Program-made: the position numbers and the translations under genes
Shown here: one piece after another, positions 26,486-34,592 of the stretch
Layout of the letters: every line of letters starts with the position of its first letter
Position numbering within the stretch: the stretch's first letter is position 1
Origin: Paracoccaceae bacterium
Lineage (GTDB): Bacteria; Pseudomonadota; Alphaproteobacteria; Rhodobacterales; Rhodobacteraceae
Direction of reading: 5' to 3'
DNA length: 64,000 nt
Assembly: GCA_033344815.1 (NCBI GenBank)
Contig: JAWPMR010000001.1
Coordinates: 3,148,136-3,212,135 of the forward strand
The notes under the pieces: generated by a model
Databases searched by the model: none
What the model was told of the DNA's origin: nothing
Seen by the model: the letters and a program-made list of their open reading frames with translations, nothing else

Positions 26486-27436
26486 ATGGGCGAGCTCTTT
26501 TTGATTGGCGGTGCAACGGACGTTATGTTGGAACGCCTTGGTGAGAAATTTACAATCCACAAAGCCAAGGATATGGATGATCCGGAGGCGTGGCTGGCCG
26601 AACACGGCGCCAAAATAACCCATGTTGCTACAAATGGTCATGACGGCGTGAAACCGGCCTATATGTCGGCGTTACCGAACCTTAAGGCGATCAGCTGTTA
26701 TGGTGTTGGCTATGACGCTATCGACACGGATGCGGCAATAGCCAAGGGTGTCGTGGTCACACATACACCCAATGTTCTGAACGCAGAGGTTGCAACCACG
26801 GCGGTTTTGTTGATGCTCTCTTGTTACCGTGAGGTCTTGCGTGACGATGCCTATGTGCGGTCGGGGCGCTGGGAGACTGAAGGGAATGCACCGTTGACCC
26901 GATCAGCGGATAATCAAACGGTTGGCATTCTGGGGCTGGGTCGGATTGGCCAGGCGATAGCAGACAAGTTGGCCCCTTTCGGCACGACAATCGTTTACCA
27001 CACGCGCAGCAAAAAGGATGTGGACTACAAATACTATGACACTCTCAACGATATGGCGCGCGCTGTAGATACGCTGATCTGCATTACGCCGGGTGGGGCG
27101 TCGACCAACAAGATCGTCAACCGCGAAGTCATGGATGCGTTGGGTCCGCGAGGTACGCTGATTAATGTCAGTCGTGGATCTGTTGTGGATGAAGGCGAAA
27201 TGATTTCAGCATTGCAGGACGGACGGCTGGGTTGGGCCGGGTTGGATGTTTTCGAGGCCGAACCCAAAGTGCCGGAAGCGTTGCGCGCCCTTAGCAACGT
27301 CGTGCTATTGCCTCATGTCGGCAGTGGGACGCATGAAACACGCGCCGCGATGGGCGCTCTGACGGTCGACAATCTGTTGCAGCACCTTGAAAACGGTACG
27401 GTCATCAGCCCGGTTCCAGAATGCGCGGATATGTAA
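26486..27436 (+). CDS. D-isomer-specific 2-hydroxyacid dehydrogenase (glyoxylate/hydroxypyruvate reductase type)
   Basis: NAD(P)-dependent 2-hydroxyacid dehydrogenase, 316 residues. Visible features: [13 protein letters not shown], the GxGxxG site [17 protein letters not shown] (residue about 150), the Arg of [14 protein letters not shown], Glu in GLDVFEAEP and the catalytic His in [17 protein letters not shown]. In this operon it would interconvert the short hydroxy acid or keto acid (glycolate/glyoxylate, lactate/pyruvate or hydroxypyruvate) released by the hydrolase. The start codon follows the previous stop with no gap, and the next gene starts five bases after its stop. Confidence 0.87.
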   Translation: MGELFLIGGATDVMLERLGEKFTIHKAKDMDDPEAWLAEHGAKITHVATNGHDGVKPAYMSALPNLKAISCYGVGYDAIDTDAAIAKGVVVTHTPNVLNAEVATTAVLLMLSCYREVLRDDAYVRSGRWETEGNAPLTRSADNQTVGILGLGRIGQAIADKLAPFGTTIVYHTRSKKDVDYKYYDTLNDMARAVDTLICITPGGASTNKIVNREVMDALGPRGTLINVSRGSVVDEGEMISALQDGRLGWAGLDVFEAEPKVPEALRALSNVVLLPHVGSGTHETRAAMGALTVDNLLQHLENGTVISPVPECADM

Positions 27437-27440
27437 ACCA

Positions 27441-28535
27441 GTGACCAGGATCACAACCGTTCAGGCGCGCTTGTTCAACATCCCGCTGGATGAGGTTTTG
27501 GTGGATGCCAAACACGGAAGTCACAGCCATTTTCATCTGATCACGGCGACGGTGACATTGGAGGACGGGCGTGTTGCCACCGGTTACACTTATAATGGGG
27601 GACGTGGTGGGCATGCGACGGCAGCGGTGATCCGCCACGATCTTGCTCCCTTTCTGGTGGGGCAGGACTGCGAGGATATTGAGACCCTCAATGACGCGAT
27701 GCAGTGGCATATGCATTACGTCGGGCGCGGCGGCATCCTGAGTTTTGCAATTTCTGCCGTAGACATCGCTTTGTGGGATTTTCGATGTAAGGCGATGCGT
27801 AAACCCCTTTGGCACATGGCTGGCGGTGCGGGCAAGACCTGCAAGGCCTATGGCGGCGGGATTGATCTGGCCTATCCTCTGCCGAAATTGCTGACACATG
27901 TTCAGGGGTATCTGGATGCCGGGCTGAATGGTGTGAAAATCAAGATTGGCCAACCGAGTGAAGCCGAAGACGTGGCGCGCATCCGGGCAGTGCGCGAACA
28001 GATTGGCCCTGATGTGGCTTTCATGATTGATGCGAATTATTCCATGACCGTCCCGCAAGCGATCTCATTGGCGCAGGCCGTGAAAGACCAGAACATCCTA
28101 TGGTTTGAAGAGCCCATCATCCCAGATAACTACGCAGGGTACGCCCAGATCGGACAGGCCACAGGCATGGCTGTTGCGCAGGGAGAGAATCTACACACCA
28201 TGCACGAATTTGAAGTGGCATTGGCGCAGGGTGAACTTGCATTTATCCAGCCGGACGCGTCCAATTGCGGCGGCATTACGGGTTGGCTGCAGGTCGCCGA
28301 CTTGGCAAAGCACGCGGATGTTCCGATTTGCAGTCATGGGATGCAGGAGTTGCACGTGAGCTTACTTGCGTCACAAAAGCATGCGGGTTGGATGGAAGTG
28401 CACAGCTTCCCGATTGATCGCTATACGACGCGACCACTGGTCATAGAGGACCACCAAGCTGTAGCGCCTGATGATCCTGGGATCGGAGTTGAGTTCGTTT
28501 GGTTAAAAATAGAACCGTTTGAAGAGCAGTTTTGA
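27441..28535 (+). CDS. Mandelate racemase/muconate lactonizing family sugar-acid dehydratase
   Basis: Enolase-superfamily protein, 364 residues, mandelate racemase subgroup. The catalytic set is complete: KIKIG (Lys 165/167 region), the metal ligands in [14 protein letters not shown] and QGENLH, and the His of CSHGMQELH near residue 297. Members with this set dehydrate aldarates or aldonates (galactarate, talarate, rhamnonate, gluconate) or cycloisomerise anhydrogalactonate. The start is GTG at 27441, since reading begins [14 protein letters not shown] as in relatives; the frame upstream overlaps the previous gene. Two unrelated dehydratases in one operon suggest that two sugar acids, or two epimers, enter the same downstream route. 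Confidence 0.86.
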   Translation: MTRITTVQARLFNIPLDEVLVDAKHGSHSHFHLITATVTLEDGRVATGYTYNGGRGGHATAAVIRHDLAPFLVGQDCEDIETLNDAMQWHMHYVGRGGILSFAISAVDIALWDFRCKAMRKPLWHMAGGAGKTCKAYGGGIDLAYPLPKLLTHVQGYLDAGLNGVKIKIGQPSEAEDVARIRAVREQIGPDVAFMIDANYSMTVPQAISLAQAVKDQNILWFEEPIIPDNYAGYAQIGQATGMAVAQGENLHTMHEFEVALAQGELAFIQPDASNCGGITGWLQVADLAKHADVPICSHGMQELHVSLLASQKHAGWMEVHSFPIDRYTTRPLVIEDHQAVAPDDPGIGVEFVWLKIEPFEEQF

Positions 28536-28539
28536 GCGC

Positions 28540-29193
28540 TCAAATCCGCAGGAAGCGTTGCGCTATCTTGGGGATCAATCCATCAAATTGCAGCGGCGCG
28601 TCGGTCACCGCGAGGCAAATACAGTCTTCGTGAATATCGGCGACCGGGGTATGGTGTGTATCACTGTCTGCACTGTCTACATCACCACGCGCGAAATAAT
28701 CATCCTCGTCCTGGAAAGCGCCCTTGAGCACCATGGTCATTTCCGTACCGTGATGGCCGTGGTCAGGCATAGCCGCCCCCGCCGGGATAAAAAGCAGGCG
28801 CGCAGAAGCGTCTTTTGACGTCGAAAGAATCGCCTGCTTCACGCCCATACCTACTGGCTTCCAGCGGATCGCGTCCAAATCACCACCGACGTAATCGCGC
28901 AGGGGCTTGGGCAATACAGAGCACTTTTTCTCAACCGATGCCGGTTTTTCAATCTCACCACCTGCGATCAACGCAAGGGTTGCCTCAAAGCTGTTGGGGT
29001 TTACAGGCATTGCCGCCTGCATCTGGTTCAGAACCTCTCCGCCAACCGCATCAAAGCTTTCAGCCTGCGCACGGCAAGTGTCACATAAGGACAGATGTGT
29101 TGCGACCATCAAGTTGAAAGCCTCTGGCAGTGTTCCTGCGGAGTAACCCATCAGAATTGAGTCACTCAAATGATGTTTAATTGTCTCAGTCAT
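28540..29193 (-). CDS. chrR: Anti-sigma factor ChrR
   Basis: Zinc-dependent anti-sigma factor for RpoE, 217 residues, which senses singlet oxygen in Rhodobacter sphaeroides. The N-terminal ZAS domain has HHLSDSILMGYSAGTLPEA and HLSLCDTC (HxxxCxxC zinc motif), and the C-terminal cupin domain has PDHGHHGTEMTMVLKGAF, DTHHTPVADIHEDCICLA and ends with QRFLRI, as in the R. sphaeroides protein. The ATG at 29193 aligns with the known ChrR start; a GTG at 29205 that overlaps the rpoE stop (GTGA) is the alternative. Second gene of the rpoE-chrR operon. Converges on the sugar-acid operon with four bases between the stops. Confidence 0.93.
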   Translation of the reverse strand: MTETIKHHLSDSILMGYSAGTLPEAFNLMVATHLSLCDTCRAQAESFDAVGGEVLNQMQAAMPVNPNSFEATLALIAGGEIEKPASVEKKCSVLPKPLRDYVGGDLDAIRWKPVGMGVKQAILSTSKDASARLLFIPAGAAMPDHGHHGTEMTMVLKGAFQDEDDYFARGDVDSADSDTHHTPVADIHEDCICLAVTDAPLQFDGLIPKIAQRFLRI

Positions 29194-29201
29194 TTCACTA
29201 T

Positions 29202-29753
29202 TCACTTCATTGTGTGGCGCAAGCGTTCCAGCGCCAACCGAATTCTAGATTTGATCGTGCCGAGCGGCAGACCGGTTTGAGCGGCGATTTCGCTATGGGT
29301 CAGATCCCCGAAATACGCTTTTTCGATCAACTCCCTCTGGGCTTGCGGCAATTCAGCGAGCGCAGTTCCCAATATTTTCGTTTCTTGTTGCAGCGTCAGA
29401 ATATCCGCCTGATCTGGTTCTTCTTCCGGACCCCATGTCAGGTCTTCTGGTTCTGGTCTGCGCTGTTTGCGCAGAATATCTATCTTGCGGTTTCGAGCGA
29501 TGGTAAAAATCCATGTCGCGACTGAGGCGCGCGCCGGATCAAACTGGTGCGCTTTGTGCCACAACGCCGCCATTACGTCCTGTGAGCATTCTTCGGCCAG
29601 TGACGCATCGGCTCCCGACTTGATCAGAAAACCCTTCACGCGCGGGGCGAAATGCGCGAACAGTTCGGCGAAGGCTTCGGTATCCTTATGATCCCTGATC
29701 CGCACGACGTGGTCGATCCACAAAAGTCTTTTGGAGTCACTCTTTAAGTTCAC
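29202..29753 (-). CDS. rpoE: ECF sigma factor RpoE (singlet-oxygen response type)
   Basis: Extracytoplasmic-function sigma factor of the RpoE/ChrR group, 183 residues. Region 2 holds AFAELFAHFAPRVKGFLIKSG and ATWIFTIARNRKIDILRK; region 4 holds LPQAQRELIEKAYFGDLTHSEIAAQTGLPLGTIKSR, near the C-terminus. I place the start at GTG 29753, with AGG nine bases upstream, because the protein from there aligns end to end with the R. sphaeroides RpoE, and because the predicted promoter (29864-29892) would start transcription near 29857, at or within the longer in-frame candidates. ATG 29795 is the other option. Drives chrR and, by analogy, the divergent flavoprotein operon. Confidence 0.92.
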   Translation of the reverse strand: MNLKSDSKRLLWIDHVVRIRDHKDTEAFAELFAHFAPRVKGFLIKSGADASLAEECSQDVMAALWHKAHQFDPARASVATWIFTIARNRKIDILRKQRRPEPEDLTWGPEEEPDQADILTLQQETKILGTALAELPQAQRELIEKAYFGDLTHSEIAAQTGLPLGTIKSRIRLALERLRHTMK

Positions 29754-29863
29754 TGAATATTGCCTAGCCCTTTCAGCACGCTGCCTGGATGCCATAGAAT
29801 GGCCAACAACACCAACGGGTGCAGCGGTCTGTGTGTCTTGGTCAAGCAGCGTAATCATACATC

Positions 29864-29892
29864 CGTTACGGTGTGGCGGCGCGATCGGATCA
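29864..29892 (-). promoter_or_regulatory. RpoE-type promoter of rpoE-chrR
   Basis: On the minus strand TGATCC (29892-29887) is followed after exactly 18 bases by TAACG (29868-29864). This fits the R. sphaeroides RpoE consensus (TGATCC, 18-19 bases, TAA-rich -10) and implies autoregulation. The position also decides the rpoE start codon. Confidence 0.72.
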
Positions 29893-29980
29893 AAAAAACA
29901 TTGTTTTGGCACTGATACATCCACTTTAGATCGTAACCCGTATACACTTCACAAATACCAAGAAGTTCGGAATACGATTT

Positions 29981-31309
29981 ATGCCCTTCGACGCGTTGAC
30001 CACACGCTCACCCTTATCTCGCAAAACCCTCCCCCACTCGCAAAAGATTGCCGTTATTGGCGGTGGCATATCAGGCATGGGCGCTGCATATATGTTGAGC
30101 AAAGAGCATAGCGTGACTGTGTTTGAATCTGAAACCCAATTGGGCGGTCACGCCAGAACCGTCATGGCCGGCAAAAATGGTGATCAGCCGGTGGATACCG
30201 GGTTTATCGTTTTCAATCACGAGAACTACCCCTTCATGTCTGCCCTGTTCGCGCAGTTGGATGTGCCCGTGGTCAAATCCAACATGAGTTTCGGTGCATC
30301 CATTGATGGCGGCCGGTTGGAATATGCGCTGACCTCGCTGGACGCCCTGTTTGCACAGAGGCGCAATGCGGTTACACCGGCATTTCTGGGCATGGTGCGC
30401 GATATTCTGCGTTTCAATAAGAACGCGTTACAGGTGGCGCAGGACCGCGATCTCAGTCTGGGTGCGTTTTTGGAAAAGCTAGGCACTGGAAACTGGTTCC
30501 GCGATTACTACCTGTTGCCACTGTCCGGCGCGATCTGGTCTACACCGACGCAAAAGATCATGGACTTTCCCGCTCACGCCATGATCCAGTTTTTCAAGAA
30601 CCATGCCTTGCTCGGCGTTCACGGCCAGCACCAATGGTACACCGTTCAGGGTGGTTCAAGACAATACGTAAACCGGCTCGAAACGGCTTTGCGTCAGATC
30701 GGTGTCGATCTGAGATTGGGCACTTCGGTACAATCGGTCAAGCGGCAACCGGGTCAGGTCGTTGTGCGTGCTCATGGGGGCATGCCGGAGGTATTCGATC
30801 AGGTGGTATTTGCAACGCATTCCGATGTTTCACTGCGCTTGTTGGCGGATGCTTCCCCGCAGGAAAAAACGGCGTTGGGCGCGATTGCCTATCAACCGAA
30901 CGACATCGTTTTGCATTGCGATACAAACATTATGCCCAAAAGCCGCAAAACATGGGCAAGCTGGGTTTACACCGAAGATAAATCAGCCAAATCGGACCGT
31001 ATTGATCTGACGTATTGGATGAATTCGCTTCAGCCGATCCCGCAGGACGATCTGCATTTCGTGACGTTGAACACAAAACGAACCATTCGCGAAGAATGCA
31101 TCTATGATGCGGTCACGCTGCGGCATCCCGTCTATGACTTGCCGGCACTGGATGCACAGAAAACGATCAAATCGTTCAATGGGACCCGGAACACATGGTT
31201 TTGTGGTGCATGGATGAAGAATGGATTTCACGAGGACGGTTTGAGCAGTGCAGTCGATGTCGTTCAGGCAATGCGGAGTGTAGAGCAGGACCGGGTCGCA
31301 GCCGAATGA
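29981..31309 (+). CDS. FAD-dependent amine-oxidase-like flavoprotein of the RpoE regulon
   Basis: Flavoprotein of 442 residues related to amine oxidases, phytoene desaturases and cyclopropane-synthase-associated oxidoreductases. The dinucleotide-binding motif is IAVIGGGISGMGAAYMLS, after a 20-residue lead, followed by VFESETQLGGHARTV; the C-terminal flavin contact is NTWFCGAWMKNGFHEDGLSSAVD. It is divergent from rpoE and heads a five-gene coupled operon whose order (flavoprotein, DUF1365, MFS, DUF3833, SDR) matches the RSP_1091-1087 cluster next to rpoE-chrR of Rhodobacter sphaeroides, as far as I remember it. Work there links RpoE-controlled genes to modified and furan fatty acids, so lipid oxidation or desaturation is a reasonable guess. 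No clear second TGATCC promoter was found on this side. Confidence 0.85.
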   Translation: MPFDALTTRSPLSRKTLPHSQKIAVIGGGISGMGAAYMLSKEHSVTVFESETQLGGHARTVMAGKNGDQPVDTGFIVFNHENYPFMSALFAQLDVPVVKSNMSFGASIDGGRLEYALTSLDALFAQRRNAVTPAFLGMVRDILRFNKNALQVAQDRDLSLGAFLEKLGTGNWFRDYYLLPLSGAIWSTPTQKIMDFPAHAMIQFFKNHALLGVHGQHQWYTVQGGSRQYVNRLETALRQIGVDLRLGTSVQSVKRQPGQVVVRAHGGMPEVFDQVVFATHSDVSLRLLADASPQEKTALGAIAYQPNDIVLHCDTNIMPKSRKTWASWVYTEDKSAKSDRIDLTYWMNSLQPIPQDDLHFVTLNTKRTIREECIYDAVTLRHPVYDLPALDAQKTIKSFNGTRNTWFCGAWMKNGFHEDGLSSAVDVVQAMRSVEQDRVAAE

Positions 31310-32064
31310 GCGTGGGCGTGGATCATATCGCAGGTCAGACCTTTCATGGTCGCAAGGGATCGGTTGAAAACGCATTTCGCTATTCTGTGGATTACGTATT
31401 GCTCGATGCAGAAGCTGACGTGCAGGCTCCGCGCTTGTTTGCGCGCAATGGTCGTGGCCTGACATCCTTGCATGATGTTGATCACGGCGGTGCACCGAAA
31501 CAGGGACGCGGCGCGAAATGGGTGCGGGATGTGCTGGAACAGCACCAGATTACCGGCGTTGACAAGATCGAACTCCTTGCCCAACCCCGCATGCTGGGCC
31601 ATGTGTTCAACCCTGTCAGTTTCTGGCTGTGTCGTTGCGCTGATGGCGAATTGATTGCCGTGATCGCAGAGGTGAGCAATACGTTTGGTGATCGCCACAG
31701 CTATCTGTGCCACCACGCTGACCTGCGCCCGATTGCGCCCAGCGACACTCTGGACGCCGCCAAAATTTTTCATGTATCGCCGTTCCAGCCTGTCGGCGGC
31801 GGCTATAGGTTCCGTTTTGATATTTGTAAGGCGCGTATCGGGATCTGGATAGACTATACACGCGCTGACGGCGGGTTGATCGCGACATTGACGGGTAAGC
31901 GCAGACCGCTCAGCAATCGGTCAATCCTTGGTTTCGCCTTCAAGCGCCCGTTTGGCGCGCGCCGGGTCTTGGCGCTGATCCACTGGCAAGCTTTGAAGCT
32001 CTGGTTCAAGGGAGCCAGCTATCGTGCGCGCCCCGCGCCGCCCAATGAAGAGGTGTCCCGGTGA
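31306..32064 (+). CDS. DUF1365 family protein
   Basis: Protein of 252 residues of the DUF1365 family, recognised by VENAFRYSVDYVLLD, the RNGRGLTSLHDVDHG segment and the signature LGHVFNPVSFWLC. DUF1365 proteins are regularly found beside the flavoprotein above and cyclopropane-fatty-acid synthase-like genes, and are suspected to act on membrane lipids, though their chemistry is not established. Start at ATG 31306 by 4-base overlap with the flavoprotein stop; the open frame further upstream lies inside that gene. The stop overlaps the next start (GTGA). Confidence 0.88.
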   Translation: MSVGVDHIAGQTFHGRKGSVENAFRYSVDYVLLDAEADVQAPRLFARNGRGLTSLHDVDHGGAPKQGRGAKWVRDVLEQHQITGVDKIELLAQPRMLGHVFNPVSFWLCRCADGELIAVIAEVSNTFGDRHSYLCHHADLRPIAPSDTLDAAKIFHVSPFQPVGGGYRFRFDICKARIGIWIDYTRADGGLIATLTGKRRPLSNRSILGFAFKRPFGARRVLALIHWQALKLWFKGASYRARPAPPNEEVSR

Positions 32065-33296
32065 CACTGAAAAGCGAGCGTTTGCCCGCCTATTCTCTAT
32101 TTGCGGCTCTGCTGGCCGCTGCCGGATTGCCGATCTACATACATGCGCCGAAATTTTATCTGGATGAATATGGCGTTTCTCTAGCTGCCTTGGGAGCAGT
32201 ATTGTTCGGGCTGCGCCTGATCGATGTTGTGCAGGATCCCTTGTTGGGGAAACTGTCAGAACGGCTGCGCAATCATCGCGCCGTTGCAGTCGCTATTGGA
32301 TGCGCTGTTATTGCCATCGCCATGTTTGGCCTTTTTGCGGTGCCCCCCCTGTTGCCGCCGCTGATCTGGTTCGCCTTAACGCTGACGCTGGTATTTTCCG
32401 CTTTTAGCTTCCTGACGATAAACTTTTACGCTCAAGGCGTTATGAAGGGTGCACAGCTTTCCGGTCAGGGTCACTTGCGTTTGGCGCGGTGGCGCGAAAG
32501 CGGTGCCTTGCTGGGCGTCTGTGTCGCTTCGGTTGCGCCAGTTGCGCTTGGCGCACTGATGTCTGCACCTTTTGCCGGGTTTGCCGTCGGTTTTGTGTTG
32601 CTGTCACTCGCGGCTGCTTTTGCGATGCGTGATGAGTGGGGCACCAAGGGATTGGCCTCTGCCACCGGCTTCGGAGTCGTGTTCAAGGATCCGCTTGCCC
32701 GCCGCTTGCTTTTGATTGCCTTGATCAATGCTGCACCGGTGGCAGTAAGCTCGACACTGTTCCTGTTTTTCGTAGAGAGCCGCCTGGAAGCGCCAGGTTT
32801 TGAAGGGCCTCTATTGCTTTTGTTCTTTCTTTCAGCCGCAGTGGCCGCGCCTTTCTGGAGCAAGATGGCCGAACGATTTGGGGCCAAGGATGTATTGATT
32901 GTCGCCATGGTGCTCGCCATTTGCGCATTCGGGCTTACCTTAACCCTGGGGCCGGGGGATTGGGTGTTATTCGCCCTGATCTGTCTGGCGTCAGGCGCGA
33001 CATTGGGCGCGGATCTGACATTGCTGCCGGCGATGTTCGCCAGTCGTATGGCGCAAATCTCGCCTTCGGCGGCAGAGGGTTTTGGCCTTTGGTCGTTTGT
33101 GTCAAAGCTCACGCTCGCCTTTGCCGCTGCGGGTTTGTTGCCTGTCCTTGAGCGCGCAGGGTTTGTAAGCGGTCCCGCTGGCGAAAACGCGCCCGAAGCC
33201 TTGGCATTGCTGGCCTTTTTATACGCTGCCGTGCCTTGTGTGCTGAAAATTGTGGCCATCGCCTTGCTTGCGGTGACAAATCTGAGAGAGGTCTGA
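32061..33296 (+). CDS. MFS-type membrane transporter of the RpoE-linked operon
   Basis: Membrane protein of 411 residues with about 12 hydrophobic segments, of the sugar/cation symporter (GPH-like) branch of the major facilitator superfamily. The conserved loop after helix 2 is FGLRLIDVVQDPLLGKLSERL, matching the GPH pattern (D-P-x-x-G). It is coupled to its neighbours (GTGA overlap upstream, five bases to the next ATG). In this cluster a role in moving lipids or lipid precursors is more plausible than sugar uptake, but this is inference. Confidence 0.83.
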   Translation: MTLKSERLPAYSLFAALLAAAGLPIYIHAPKFYLDEYGVSLAALGAVLFGLRLIDVVQDPLLGKLSERLRNHRAVAVAIGCAVIAIAMFGLFAVPPLLPPLIWFALTLTLVFSAFSFLTINFYAQGVMKGAQLSGQGHLRLARWRESGALLGVCVASVAPVALGALMSAPFAGFAVGFVLLSLAAAFAMRDEWGTKGLASATGFGVVFKDPLARRLLLIALINAAPVAVSSTLFLFFVESRLEAPGFEGPLLLLFFLSAAVAAPFWSKMAERFGAKDVLIVAMVLAICAFGLTLTLGPGDWVLFALICLASGATLGADLTLLPAMFASRMAQISPSAAEGFGLWSFVSKLTLAFAAAGLLPVLERAGFVSGPAGENAPEALALLAFLYAAVPCVLKIVAIALLAVTNLREV

Positions 33297-33300
33297 AGAG

Positions 33301-33864
33301 ATGAGTGCTTGGATATTTTTGTTTGTTGGATTTGCCATTGGGCTTTTTGTGGTTTGGATGCTGCGCAAAAAGCTGGGGTTCACCGCACAAAACCCATCAG
33401 ATTACGAAGACGCGATGCCGGAATTTGATGTGCGTAAGCATTTGAACGGCCCAATTACCTGTGAGGGTGTGATCTTCGGTCCATTTGGCCGCGTCAGCAG
33501 CCGGTTTGTGGCAGATTTTGAAGGATCATGGGACGGCGAAAACGGCTCGTTGAAAGAAGCATTTACCTATGACGATGGCAGTTCGCAAAATCGCGAATGG
33601 CATCTGTCCTTGGGGGAGGATGGCTCTTTGCTTGCAATGGCAGATGACGTTGTCGGTCAAGGAACCGGTTGTCAGACCGGATCCACCGTACAGTTGAAAT
33701 ACAGGATCAAGCTGCCAGAGGCCTCTGGTGGTCATGTGTTGGACACGGTGGATTGGATGTATTTGACGCCAAACGGCACGATCATAAACCGGTCGCAGTT
33801 TCGAAAATTCGGGTTCAAAGTGGCTGAACTGGTTGCGACCATGCGACCGAAAGATGCCGCATGA
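33301..33864 (+). CDS. DUF3833 family protein, membrane-anchored
   Basis: Protein of 187 residues with an N-terminal membrane segment (IFLFVGFAIGLFVVWML) and a beta-rich domain of the DUF3833 type: FDVRKHLNGPITCEGVIFGPFGRVSSRF, then GSLKEAFTYDDGSSQNREWHLSLG and DWMYLTPNGTIINRSQFRKFG. The fold resembles a small lipocalin-like barrel; no enzymatic function is known. It sits fourth in the RpoE-linked operon, coupled to the SDR gene by ATGA. Confidence 0.85.
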   Translation: MSAWIFLFVGFAIGLFVVWMLRKKLGFTAQNPSDYEDAMPEFDVRKHLNGPITCEGVIFGPFGRVSSRFVADFEGSWDGENGSLKEAFTYDDGSSQNREWHLSLGEDGSLLAMADDVVGQGTGCQTGSTVQLKYRIKLPEASGGHVLDTVDWMYLTPNGTIINRSQFRKFGFKVAELVATMRPKDAA

Positions 33865-34592
33865 AGAATTGGACGGGCAAAAGATACTGGCTTGTTGGGG
33901 CCAGCGATGGTTTGGGCGCAGCACTTGCGCAGAAACTAAGTCGGGCTGGCGCATATGTGATTGTATCCGCGCGATCCGAGGCCAAGTTGAAAGACTTGGT
34001 TCAAAGCCTGCCCGGAGAAGCATCCTTTCAGACGGTTGATGTATCGGATGATCAGAGCGTCAAGGATGCCAAAGAGGCAATCGGGCCGGTAGATGGTGTG
34101 GTGTTTCTGGCCGGTGTCTATTGGCCCTTTGCGGCGCAGGAATGGGATTTTGGGCAGGCCAATGCCATGGCCGATATCAATTTTACAGGCCTGATGCGGA
34201 TTATGGGGGTCGTGGTGCCGAGCATGGTGCGACGTGATGCGGGCCACATTGTCATCACCGGCAGTCTCAGCGGGTTTCGCGGTCTTCCCGGTTCAATAGG
34301 TTATACGGCGTCAAAAGCAGGTACGATGTCATTGGCGGAATGTATGTATGCGGACCTGCGCAAAACGGGCGTGCAGGTGCAAGTGTCCAACCCCGGGTTC
34401 ATCAAGACTCAACTGACCGACAAAAACGATTTCAAAATGCCCTTCATCATGACGCCGGAAGAGGCTGCGGAACAGATGTTCAAACAAATGAACACTGACC
34501 GTTTCAAGGTCAGTTTCCCGCGTGTGTTTTCCTGGGTTTTCCGGGGCAGTCAGTTCCTGCCTGACTGGTTATACTACCGCATTTTCTCCTAA
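33861..34592 (+). CDS. Short-chain dehydrogenase of the RpoE-linked operon
   Basis: SDR of 243 residues, with the cofactor loop LVGASDGLGAALAQKLS, FLAGVYWPFAAQEW (NAG replaced by LAG), catalytic ITGSLSGFRGLPG and YTASKAGTMSL, and the tail FRGSQFLPDWLYYRIFS. The hydrophobic C-terminus is common in SDRs acting on lipids. Last gene of the operon; its stop overlaps that of the convergent saccharopine dehydrogenase gene by four bases. Substrate unknown. Confidence 0.86.
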   Translation: MKNWTGKRYWLVGASDGLGAALAQKLSRAGAYVIVSARSEAKLKDLVQSLPGEASFQTVDVSDDQSVKDAKEAIGPVDGVVFLAGVYWPFAAQEWDFGQANAMADINFTGLMRIMGVVVPSMVRRDAGHIVITGSLSGFRGLPGSIGYTASKAGTMSLAECMYADLRKTGVQVQVSNPGFIKTQLTDKNDFKMPFIMTPEEAAEQMFKQMNTDRFKVSFPRVFSWVFRGSQFLPDWLYYRIFS

